Assembly (NCBI GenBank): GCA_002299585.1
Contig: DBOE01000039.1
Coordinates: 1-39,029, forward strand
Direction of reading: 5' to 3'
Source: Hydrogenovibrio sp. UBA654
GTDB taxonomy: Bacteria > Pseudomonadota > Gammaproteobacteria > Thiomicrospirales > Thiomicrospiraceae
Length of the DNA: 39,029 nucleotides
Shown here: positions 32,368-39,029 of the stretch, piece after piece
How positions within the stretch are numbered: the first letter of the stretch is position 1
How the letters are laid out: every line of letters begins with the position of its first letter
Made by a program: the position numbers and the translations under genes
Notes under the pieces: model-generated
The model's database searches: none
What the model was told of the DNA's origin: nothing
Seen by the model: the letters and a program-made list of their open reading frames with translations, nothing else

Positions 32368-33392
32368 GACTCATCCATTCGTTTTATTTCAGTTTGTACA
32401 AGTTGATTTGCATCTTGCAATACCTCAATTCCTGCACCCTCTTTAAAACTATTTTCAGATATATATCTACGCCAAATTCTACCGCCAGGCATACCAAAAT
32501 ACAAGCCCAGCATATGCCTACTTATTTGATTCAGTTTCCCTCCAGCCTCCAAGTGTTGTTCAATATAAGGATACATGCTTTCTAAAATATCTTCACGACT
32601 AATTTGCTTAGCATGTTTATTATAAAAAAGTTTATCTACCCTTGCTAAAAGATAAGGGTTTTCATAAGCTGACCTGCCTAACATCACACCATTTAGTGCA
32701 GGTAAGTCTGTTGGTTGTATAAACTCTAAACTATGTTCAAGCGTTTTAATACCACCATTAATGCTAATCGATAAATCAGGAAATGTTTGTTTTATACGCC
32801 GCACCCAATCATATTTTAAAGGCGGAACATCACGGTTTTGTTTTGGTGATAAGCCTTCTAGCCAAGCATTACGAGCATGTAAAATTAACCCATCTACGCC
32901 CTCTTTTACCAAGCCATCAACAAACTCAACTAACAGCTCAAAATCTTCTTGCTGGTCAATACCTATGCGAGATTTAACACTAACAGGAATGTCCACCACC
33001 GCTTTCATCGCTGCTACATCTTCAGCAACAAGTTTTGGATAAGCCATTAAACAAGCACCAATCATATTGTTTTGTACACGATCAGACGGACAACCAACAT
33101 TAAGATTAATTTCACTATAACCCCACTCTTGCCCTAATTTAGCACACTTAGCTAGTTCATCAGCTTTAGATCCACCAATCTGTAATACAACTGGTGACTC
33201 TTCTTGATTATGCCCTAAAAAACGCGGTAAGTTATCACCATAAATTATTGCCCCCGTGGTTACCATTTCACTATACAGCCAAGCATGTTTCGTTAGCTTA
33301 CGATGAAAATAGCGACAATGTTTATCTGTCCAATCCATCATCGGGGCAACGGAAAAGCCAATCGCACTATTTTTTAAAGCTGTCTCTATCAT
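32364..33392 (-). CDS. dusA: tRNA-dihydrouridine(20/20a) synthase
   Basis: DusA uses FMN to reduce uridines 20 and 20a of tRNA. The 342-residue protein has VAPMMDWTDKHCRYF at the N-terminus, the catalytic cysteine C101 in NVGCPSDRVQ, K140 and H172 near the FMN, and the LEGLSPKQNRDVPPL segment characteristic of DusA rather than DusB or DusC. It starts 2 nt after the transporter permease gene and overlaps xseA by 4 nt. Confidence 0.96.
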   Translation of the reverse strand: MIETALKNSAIGFSVAPMMDWTDKHCRYFHRKLTKHAWLYSEMVTTGAIIYGDNLPRFLGHNQEESPVVLQIGGSKADELAKCAKLGQEWGYSEINLNVGCPSDRVQNNMIGACLMAYPKLVAEDVAAMKAVVDIPVSVKSRIGIDQQEDFELLVEFVDGLVKEGVDGLILHARNAWLEGLSPKQNRDVPPLKYDWVRRIKQTFPDLSISINGGIKTLEHSLEFIQPTDLPALNGVMLGRSAYENPYLLARVDKLFYNKHAKQISREDILESMYPYIEQHLEAGGKLNQISRHMLGLYFGMPGGRIWRRYISENSFKEGAGIEVLQDANQLVQTEIKRMDES

Positions 33393-33394
33393 AG

Positions 33395-34750
33395 CTAAGC
33401 TCTAGGATCCAAAACTTTCTGTACCCTATCAGATAGTAAATTTGCACTTAATAATAATACGAACATAAAAAAGAAGGCTGAAAACAGCGACCACCAAACA
33501 ATTGGTTCTCTTGCCATCTCTAGCCTAGCTTGATTTATCATATTTCCCCAGCTATTCATGGTTGGGTCTACTCCTACTCCTACATAGGATAATACTGCTT
33601 CTGCTAGTACAAAACCGCTAAAATCTAAGGCTATAGTTATAAGTATTATATGTGATAGATTTGGCATTATATGTTTGGTTATTATTTTTAATTTGCTTAC
33701 CCCAAAAGCATTGGCAACACTTACATAATTTATTTGACTAATTTTTAAAGTTTCAGCTCTAAGTAATCTACACAGCCCTGTCCAACTAGTTAGCCCTAAA
33801 ATAAGTACTAGAAATAATAGCCTTAAATCAGCTCTTTCTTCGGTACTGCTAAACCAGTCTGGGTTATTATTCATTATGGTGTGCATAACTAGTACTGCTG
33901 AAGCAATTAATAATACCCCTGGTATAGAGTTTAAAGTGGTATAAACATATTGAATAATATCATCTACCCAACCTCTAAATAATCCTGCACTAATCCCTAA
34001 AATTAAAGCCAATGGCAAGGTTACTATGGTGGACAATAATCCAATTAACACTCCAGTACGAATACTTTTAAGTACTGAATAAAGTACATCCTCCCCTACT
34101 TTATCAGTTCCCATTACATGGTAAAAATTACTTAGTTGCAATAGCCATGTAGAAAATAGTATTAACATGAAAATAGTAATATAGGCAGTTAGCCAAGGTA
34201 GCTTGGACTCTGATCTAATTATTTTTAAAGTTGTTTGCTTTAGTGAAGCTTTATATTTGCTGTTTAACCAAATTAGGTGGCTAAAAAATAATACACCAGC
34301 AATGATTACACTGTAAATTAAAGCATAAACACTTTGTAATACTATCGATGTATCAGTAATTACATGCTTAAGTGGCAGATAAACTTGACTAGCAATACCA
34401 TCATTAGCAACTACTAAAGATTTATTATATTCAGTTATTGCAAAAGGTGCGGAATAGGTGCGTTCGGTAGCATTTAGCATATGGTTTAATAGTATATCTA
34501 GCAGGGTCCCTCCCCCCTCTAGACTTAGCTGGATTGAGTCTAACAGGGTAATAATTAAATAATAACTTAATACTATACTAGAAACCATAGCAATTTTAGA
34601 CTGGAAAAATATCTGCCATTTTTGCTGTACTTGTAATGAAGAAGATATATACTTTCCCCAGACTATTAGGAAAATCATTAACCCCCAAATCATCATATCT
34701 GTCCATAGCAAACTAATACCATTAACTTCACTTATTTGGCTAATATCCAT
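33395..34750 (-). CDS. Peptide ABC transporter permease, DppC/YejE type
   Basis: The 451-residue inner membrane protein has a long N-terminal part with several hydrophobic helices and a periplasmic stretch (about residues 75-130). The standard binding-protein-dependent permease domain then begins near residue 225. The EAA loop is visible as INYVSVANAFGVSKLKIITK. DPTMNSWGNMINQAR is a DppC/YejE segment. It is co-transcribed with the other two transporter genes (1-nt overlap upstream) and lies 2 nt before dusA. No ATPase gene follows. Confidence 0.88.
   Translation of the reverse strand: MDISQISEVNGISLLWTDMMIWGLMIFLIVWGKYISSSLQVQQKWQIFFQSKIAMVSSIVLSYYLIITLLDSIQLSLEGGGTLLDILLNHMLNATERTYSAPFAITEYNKSLVVANDGIASQVYLPLKHVITDTSIVLQSVYALIYSVIIAGVLFFSHLIWLNSKYKASLKQTTLKIIRSESKLPWLTAYITIFMLILFSTWLLQLSNFYHVMGTDKVGEDVLYSVLKSIRTGVLIGLLSTIVTLPLALILGISAGLFRGWVDDIIQYVYTTLNSIPGVLLIASAVLVMHTIMNNNPDWFSSTEERADLRLLFLVLILGLTSWTGLCRLLRAETLKISQINYVSVANAFGVSKLKIITKHIMPNLSHIILITIALDFSGFVLAEAVLSYVGVGVDPTMNSWGNMINQARLEMAREPIVWWSLFSAFFFMFVLLLSANLLSDRVQKVLDPRA
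34508..34515 (-). promoter_or_regulatory. KOPS-like octamer pointing toward dif
   Basis: On the minus strand this reads GGGGAGGG, fitting GGGNAGGG. It is the only copy seen right of dif and has the opposite orientation to the five on the left, so it also points at dif. Confidence 0.5.
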
Positions 34751-35730
34751 TAGTTTAATCTCACGCGAGGATCAAAAAAGGTGTAGGAAATGTCAGTTAG
34801 AATTAGCCCTAAAATATAAAGTACTGAACCTAAAAACACCATTGCTTTAACTATTGAAAAATCTTGTGAAGCTATCGCATCAATTGTATAACTACCTAAG
34901 CCTGGTATAGCAAAAAAAGATTCCATGATCAATGACCCCATAAATAAACTAGGGATTACGACTACCACTCCAGTTAGTATTGGCAACATACCATTTTGTA
35001 GTACATGCTTAAAAAGAACTTTTATTTCTGATAAACCTTTGGCTTTAGCTGTACGAACATAGTCTTGGTTTATTTCTTCTAAAAAGATACTTCTGTACCA
35101 TCTTATCCCTGAACCTAAACCAGCAAAAACTCCAATAGCTACAGGTAAGATAATAAATTTAAAACCATCCCAACCCGAACTAAACCCAGAAATTGGTACC
35201 CAGTGCAATATTTTACTAAATAATACCTGACCAGTAATTATATAAAACAGCCCTGAAATAGACATAATTGCTACCGCTATCATCATGGTTATAGAATCTA
35301 AGGTTGAACCACGAAACAATACTATCAATAAAGAAAAAGAGATGCTGGTTATAATTCCAATAATAAAAGTTGGTAAAGCAATAGCTAAACTAGGTCCTAT
35401 TCTTTCTAAGATATCTGCAGAAATCTTGCGACCTGCATCAGAAACACCAAAATCAAACACAAATAATTTTATAGATTGCTGAACAAAAAGTGTATCAGTA
35501 ATTCCTTCCACAGCACTTGGGGCATCTAAATTCAAAAATAAAGGTTTGTCATAGCCATGTTTTTGTTTCCAGTTGGCAATCAATTCAGGAGAGTTTTGTT
35601 TTGCTCCTAACTGTGCTCTTGCCATATCATCAGGCGTATTAACAATAAAAAATAATGCAAAGGTAATAAAATTAACTCCAATTAATATCGGGACAGCAAA
35701 CAGAACCCTGCGAATTAGATAGGCAAACAT
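34750..35730 (-). CDS. Peptide ABC transporter permease, DppB/YejB type
   Basis: The 326-residue inner membrane protein has six predicted helices and starts MFAYLIRRVLFAVPILIGVN, the hallmark of DppB/YejB permeases. The EAA loop is INQDYVRTAKAKGLSEIKVL. AQLGAKQNSPELI after the first helix is also typical of the family. It overlaps both neighbours by 1 nt (TAATG junctions), so the three transporter genes form a translationally coupled unit. Confidence 0.92.
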   Translation of the reverse strand: MFAYLIRRVLFAVPILIGVNFITFALFFIVNTPDDMARAQLGAKQNSPELIANWKQKHGYDKPLFLNLDAPSAVEGITDTLFVQQSIKLFVFDFGVSDAGRKISADILERIGPSLAIALPTFIIGIITSISFSLLIVLFRGSTLDSITMMIAVAIMSISGLFYIITGQVLFSKILHWVPISGFSSGWDGFKFIILPVAIGVFAGLGSGIRWYRSIFLEEINQDYVRTAKAKGLSEIKVLFKHVLQNGMLPILTGVVVVIPSLFMGSLIMESFFAIPGLGSYTIDAIASQDFSIVKAMVFLGSVLYILGLILTDISYTFFDPRVRLN

Positions 35731-37856
35731 TATTTAATTACCTTTTGTTGTTTATTTTTATAAGCTTTGATAAGTGGATAAATTGCAAAAATACTAAAAA
35801 ACAATAGTAACCAAAGTGGCCAAGTAATCGGCTTGTTCCAAACTTTAATGGCTTGCATTCTTTGCTCAGCATTAATTTTTTTGTACTTTAAAGTATTATT
35901 AGCTAAAGGGTTTGCCCAGACATTTTTATACCAACTATGCTTTAAAGCCAATTCTTTTGGATAAAATCCAAAAGCCCAAGGAGCATCTTCACGAACTATT
36001 TCAACCATTTTGTTTATTAATTGCTGTCTAGCTGGTGAACTTTTCATTTGTTTAACTTGTTTAAACATTTTATTAAACTGTGGATTGTCATAGTTAGCTC
36101 CATTAACCCCAGCTCCACTAGTATTTATTGGTGCATTAACTCCCGCTAATAAAAATAAAAAGTTCTCAGGGTCAGGGTAATCTGCGTTCCAGCCCCAGCT
36201 AAACATTTGTACTTGTGCCGTTCTTACTTTATCTTGAAAACGATTATAGTCAGTAGCACGAATGATTAATTCAATATTTAATTTTTTAAATTGTTTTCTA
36301 AACCAGTTTAAAATTGCCTTACTATCTGGTCCTGTTAGAGGGGTATCAAAATTTAAAACTAAGGGTTTGCCATCTTTATCTATGCCATTTTCAAAGCCTG
36401 CTTCGGCTAATAATTGTTTTGCAGTAGCAATAGATTTTCTTTGGGTATGGTTATTTTTCCAATCATAAACAAAAGTGTTAACACCCTGCTCTCCCGATAA
36501 ATTGCCAAAAATACCTTGTGGAATCGGACTTTGTGCAGCTACCCCCCTACCGTTTAAAAAAATAGAAATATATTCTTCATAATTAATCGCAATGCTAAGT
36601 GCCTGACGCAGTTTTTGTTGCTTGACAGAATAACCGCCCACAACTTCATCTGCCATATTAAAACCAAAATAAAATATTGAGGGTTCAATCACACTTATAA
36701 AAGAAATGTCTTTATCTTTCATTTGCTCAGTTAAGCTCATATTTCCTGCATTTAAAGAAATAGCTTGATCAAAACTACCTGAAGAAACCCCTGAAGCATC
36801 ATAAAAGCCTTGTAAAAACTTATTCCAAGCAGGTACGCTTTCTTTTTCTAATGAATAAATAACTTCTTTAATAAAGGGCAAAGGTTTTCCCGCATCATCT
36901 AATAAAGATTGATCTGCATCTTTTGACAAACCTGTCGATGGGTAAAAACCATGGTTATAATTTGGGTTAGCTAATAGCCTAATTTGTTTATTAGGGTTGT
37001 TTTCTGCTAATAGATACGCTCCTGTACCTACAGGATAAGTATCTAAAGAGATGTTTTTTTCTTTTAAAATTTGCTGGTCATAAAAAGCAATTGCCTCCCA
37101 AGGTATAGGGGCAAAAAAGTTCATGCTTAACCAATAGATAAATTGCGGATAAACCCCTTTAACCAAAATTGTAAATTCTGTGGCAGAGATTTTTTTTACT
37201 CCAGATATCGTGTAATTTTTTAACCGATAATCTTCTTTTAAATCAAAGGCTTTAGAGACTTTTCTTGAGTAAGATTCTAGCCCAATAATTAAGGGCTTCA
37301 TGCTGGCTAATATTGGCGAATTATTTTGTTTAATAGCCATTCTTTTTATCGCATAAATATAATCATCAACTTTTAATTTTCTAGTAGCCTTTGTGTTGAA
37401 ATCAGTTGGGGTTTTTATTTTTTTTATATCCTGTTCAATTAAATTATGAAATATATAATTACCCTTCATATTCATGGCAAATGCAGGATGTGGCTGATAA
37501 TAAATGTTTTCCTTAATTTTAAAGCTATAGCGAGTATAAGAGGTATCTGCACTATTTTTAGTCTCGTTATTACTAGAATCTAAAAAAGTAATAGTTGGCA
37601 TTTTTGATAAGGTTAAAGGCTCTAATTGGTAAGGGATATTAAAATAACTATATTGTAAAAGAGGTTCATATACCTGGCTATTAAATACCCATTCATTTTC
37701 ATTGTAAGAAATAACTGGGTCAAGGTGCTTAGGAGGTGAAGAGAATGAACTAAATAATACATTTTTAGCAAGTAAATCAATATGATGTGGACTATTCCAC
37801 ATTGGTGAGCAACCTGACAATAAGACAGATATAACTAATAGGCGAACAAACAACAT
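35730..37856 (-). CDS. Peptide ABC transporter substrate-binding lipoprotein with C-terminal membrane helix
   Basis: The 708-residue protein is an SBP_bac_5 family binding protein. Residues 1-15 are a lipoprotein signal with lipobox LSGC, giving the lipidated C16. The family core follows (SPPKHLDPVISYNENEW, PVGTGAYLL, QKLRQALSIAINYEEY, WGWNADYPDPENFLF). Near the C-terminus a hydrophobic helix (WPLWLLLFFSIFAIYPLI) and a basic tail suggest a second membrane anchor. It is first in the operon with the two permease genes, divergent from fabI. The ligand is probably an oligopeptide, as in the YejA/DppA families, but this is inferred. Confidence 0.9.
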   Translation of the reverse strand: MLFVRLLVISVLLSGCSPMWNSPHHIDLLAKNVLFSSFSSPPKHLDPVISYNENEWVFNSQVYEPLLQYSYFNIPYQLEPLTLSKMPTITFLDSSNNETKNSADTSYTRYSFKIKENIYYQPHPAFAMNMKGNYIFHNLIEQDIKKIKTPTDFNTKATRKLKVDDYIYAIKRMAIKQNNSPILASMKPLIIGLESYSRKVSKAFDLKEDYRLKNYTISGVKKISATEFTILVKGVYPQFIYWLSMNFFAPIPWEAIAFYDQQILKEKNISLDTYPVGTGAYLLAENNPNKQIRLLANPNYNHGFYPSTGLSKDADQSLLDDAGKPLPFIKEVIYSLEKESVPAWNKFLQGFYDASGVSSGSFDQAISLNAGNMSLTEQMKDKDISFISVIEPSIFYFGFNMADEVVGGYSVKQQKLRQALSIAINYEEYISIFLNGRGVAAQSPIPQGIFGNLSGEQGVNTFVYDWKNNHTQRKSIATAKQLLAEAGFENGIDKDGKPLVLNFDTPLTGPDSKAILNWFRKQFKKLNIELIIRATDYNRFQDKVRTAQVQMFSWGWNADYPDPENFLFLLAGVNAPINTSGAGVNGANYDNPQFNKMFKQVKQMKSSPARQQLINKMVEIVREDAPWAFGFYPKELALKHSWYKNVWANPLANNTLKYKKINAEQRMQAIKVWNKPITWPLWLLLFFSIFAIYPLIKAYKNKQQKVIK

Positions 37857-37955
37857 TAACTTACGAATACCCTAAAATTTTATCTAGCCAATATTTTAAC
37901 CTAATCCTGTTAAAATACTAATAGATTTACATTCATTTTTAAATAAGGAGATAAA

Positions 37956-38732
37956 ATGGGATTTTTAACAGGTAAAAAAGCACTTATTGTCGGTATAGCA
38001 AATAATAAATCAATCGCTTACGGGATAGCTAAACAAATGGTTGCACAGGGTGCAGAGTTAGCTCTAACTTTTCAATCAGATAAATTACAAGGTAGAGTTG
38101 AAAAAATAGCAGAGGAGTTAGGTTGTAAAATGGTATTGCCACTAGATGTGACTTCTGAATACCAAATTCAAGATGTTTTTACTGCTTTAGACTCTGCTTG
38201 GGACGGGCTAGATATTTTGGTACATTCAGTTGCATTTGCTCCTAGAGAAGAACTAGAAGGTCGGATGATAGAATCCTCAACTAGAGAAGGTTTTGCAATG
38301 GCTCATGACATTTCTGCTTACAGTCTTACCGCTTTAACTAAAGCTGGGCATAAAATGTTAGCTAAAGCTAATGGTGCGGTTTTAACCCTTTCATATCTTG
38401 GTGCAGAAAGAGCGGTACCAAATTACAATGTTATGGGTATAGCCAAGGCATCATTAGAAGCTACTGTGCGTTATTTAGCTGCCGACCTAGGTCAAGACAA
38501 TATTCGGGTAAATGCTGTATCAGCAGGACCAATTAGAACCTTAGCAGCAGCGGGTATTAAAGATTTTAGAAGCATGCTTGATAAAGCAGCAAAAGCTACC
38601 CCATTACGCCGCAATGTAACTATTGAAGAAGTTGGTAATACAGCAGCATTTTTATGCTCTGATCTTGCTTCAGGGATAACTGGTGAAATAACCTATGTAG
38701 ATGGAGGTTACAATATAACTGCTTCTGCCTAG
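37956..38732 (+). CDS. fabI: Enoyl-[acyl-carrier-protein] reductase (NADH)
   Basis: FabI reduces enoyl-ACP in the last step of each fatty acid elongation cycle. The 258-residue protein has the start MGFLTGKKALIVGIANNKSIA, the catalytic residues Y147, Y157 and K164 in SYLGAERAVPNYNVMGIAK, and SAGPIRTLAAAGIKDF. The position equal to E. coli Gly93 is Ala (HSVAFAP); Ala also occurs in some other FabI proteins, so this need not mean altered inhibitor response. AAGGAG at 37945-37950 is the ribosome-binding site. TAAAAT at 37911-37916 may be its -10. A strong terminator follows the stop. Confidence 0.97.
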   Translation: MGFLTGKKALIVGIANNKSIAYGIAKQMVAQGAELALTFQSDKLQGRVEKIAEELGCKMVLPLDVTSEYQIQDVFTALDSAWDGLDILVHSVAFAPREELEGRMIESSTREGFAMAHDISAYSLTALTKAGHKMLAKANGAVLTLSYLGAERAVPNYNVMGIAKASLEATVRYLAADLGQDNIRVNAVSAGPIRTLAAAGIKDFRSMLDKAAKATPLRRNVTIEEVGNTAAFLCSDLASGITGEITYVDGGYNITASA

Positions 38733-38751
38733 TTTAAAACTTATATTGACT

Positions 38752-38779
38752 AAAAAAACCCATTAAATTGGGTTTTTTT
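38752..38779. terminator. Intrinsic terminator after fabI, usable in both directions
   Basis: A perfect 11-bp stem (seven A then CCCA, and TGGG then seven T) with a 6-nt loop lies 20 nt after the fabI stop. The A and T runs would let it also stop transcription from the convergent tRNA genes. Confidence 0.88.
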
Positions 38780-38844
38780 ATAGCTAAAATAAACTAGATA
38801 AACTAATTATGAGTATGTGGGGGTTATTATGTATATGTGTGTAT

Positions 38845-38852
38845 GGGGGGGG
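38845..38852 (+). repeat. G8 tract in the fabI-tRNA gap
   Basis: Eight G follow an alternating GTATATGTGTGTAT stretch in the otherwise A/T-rich gap between the fabI terminator and tRNA-Asp. No gene or regulatory role is visible. Confidence 0.8.
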
Positions 38853-38872
38853 TGAAAATTATTAAAAATAAA

Positions 38873-38949
38873 TGGCGGAATAGAAGGGACTCGAACCCTC
38901 GACACCCTGCGTGACAGGCAGGTACTCTAACCATCTGAGCTACTACTCC
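38873..38949 (-). tRNA. tRNA-Asp (anticodon GTC)
   Basis: On the minus strand the 77-nt gene has acceptor arms GGAGTAG and CTATTCC, with one G-T pair, the discriminator G73 expected for tRNA-Asp, and an encoded CCA. The D-arm is AGCTCAG...GGTTAGAG, the anticodon loop is CTGTCAC in a CCTGC/GCAGG stem, and the T-loop is GGTTCGAGTCC. It lies 65 nt downstream of the probable tRNA-Val, in the same orientation. Confidence 0.97.
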
Positions 38950-39014
38950 GCAAAAAGTAGATATATAACTAAAAGACTTTAGTACATAATAAATAAAACT
39001 AAAACATTAATAAA

Positions 39015-39029
39015 TGGTGGGTGATACTG
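39015..39029 (-). tRNA. 3' end of a tRNA, probably tRNA-Val (rest outside window)
   Basis: On the minus strand the last 15 nt read CAGT (end of the T-stem), ATCACCC (acceptor arm), A73 and CCA. The acceptor sequence is that of gammaproteobacterial tRNA-Val genes, which are often paired with tRNA-Asp. The anticodon is outside the window, so the identity is inferred. Confidence 0.65.

Noticed and set aside
1..39029. CRISPR arrays, insertion sequences, prophage genes
   Set aside because: No regularly spaced repeats, transposase motifs or phage structural genes were seen on either strand.

Overview
The window is about 39 kb of AT-rich chromosome from a gammaproteobacterium. The strongest argument is gene order: ubiG, a MupP/Gph-type phosphatase and a YciK-type SDR lie divergently beside gyrA-serC-pheA-hisC-tyrA-aroA-cmk-rpsA-ihfB, the order known from Pseudomonas-like genomes. 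The yciB-yciI block beside the PHP-domain gene and fabI beside a YejABE-type transporter and a Val/Asp tRNA pair agree with this. The genus cannot be named from the sequence. Coding density is high, many genes overlap by 1 to 4 nt, and no insertion sequence, prophage or CRISPR array is visible.

Layout. 1-2090 (minus): aroQ-accB-accC, the last cut by the window edge. 2172-4040: a small secreted Trp-repeat protein (plus), then a LexA-like S24 protein without a DNA-binding domain, yciI and yciB (minus). 4146-7416 (plus): a PHP nuclease, glyoxalase I and the glutathione-dependent formaldehyde pathway (adhC, fghA). 7436-12504 (minus): slyX, an M61 peptidase, a TDT/SLAC1-type transporter, a YciK-like SDR broken by an in-frame amber codon, a HAD phosphatase and ubiG. 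12625-24709 (plus): gyrA, the serine/aromatic amino acid genes, cmk, rpsA, ihfB, lapA and pyrF. 24736-29449 (minus): a two-component pair resembling the proteobacterial dedicated-sortase (Pds) type, a bicupin and rpoN. 29586-30023 (plus): a membrane protein of unknown function with an antitoxin-like N-terminus. 30217-37856 (minus): arsC-like, xseB, xseA, dusA and an ABC peptide transporter without its ATPase. 37956 to the end: fabI (plus), then tRNA-Asp and the 3' end of a probable tRNA-Val (minus).

The most informative feature is not a gene. Positions 30083-30110 match my recollection of the E. coli dif site at 26 of 28 positions, with the XerD arm and central region identical. All six GGGNAGGG (KOPS) octamers found by eye point toward it: five on the plus strand to its left and one on the minus strand to its right. 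The window therefore probably spans the replication terminus. Every gene from 30217 to 37856 also runs toward the site.

Other points of interest are the amber-split SDR, a P-protein that has lost its usual ESRP phenylalanine-binding motif, a nine-G tract inside aroA, a hairpin before lapA whose loop holds a four-codon reading frame, an XseA with an extra N-terminal domain, and the absence of lapB and of the transporter ATPase where relatives carry them. Nothing here is clearly a new multi-gene system. All comparisons with known families are from memory, without a search.
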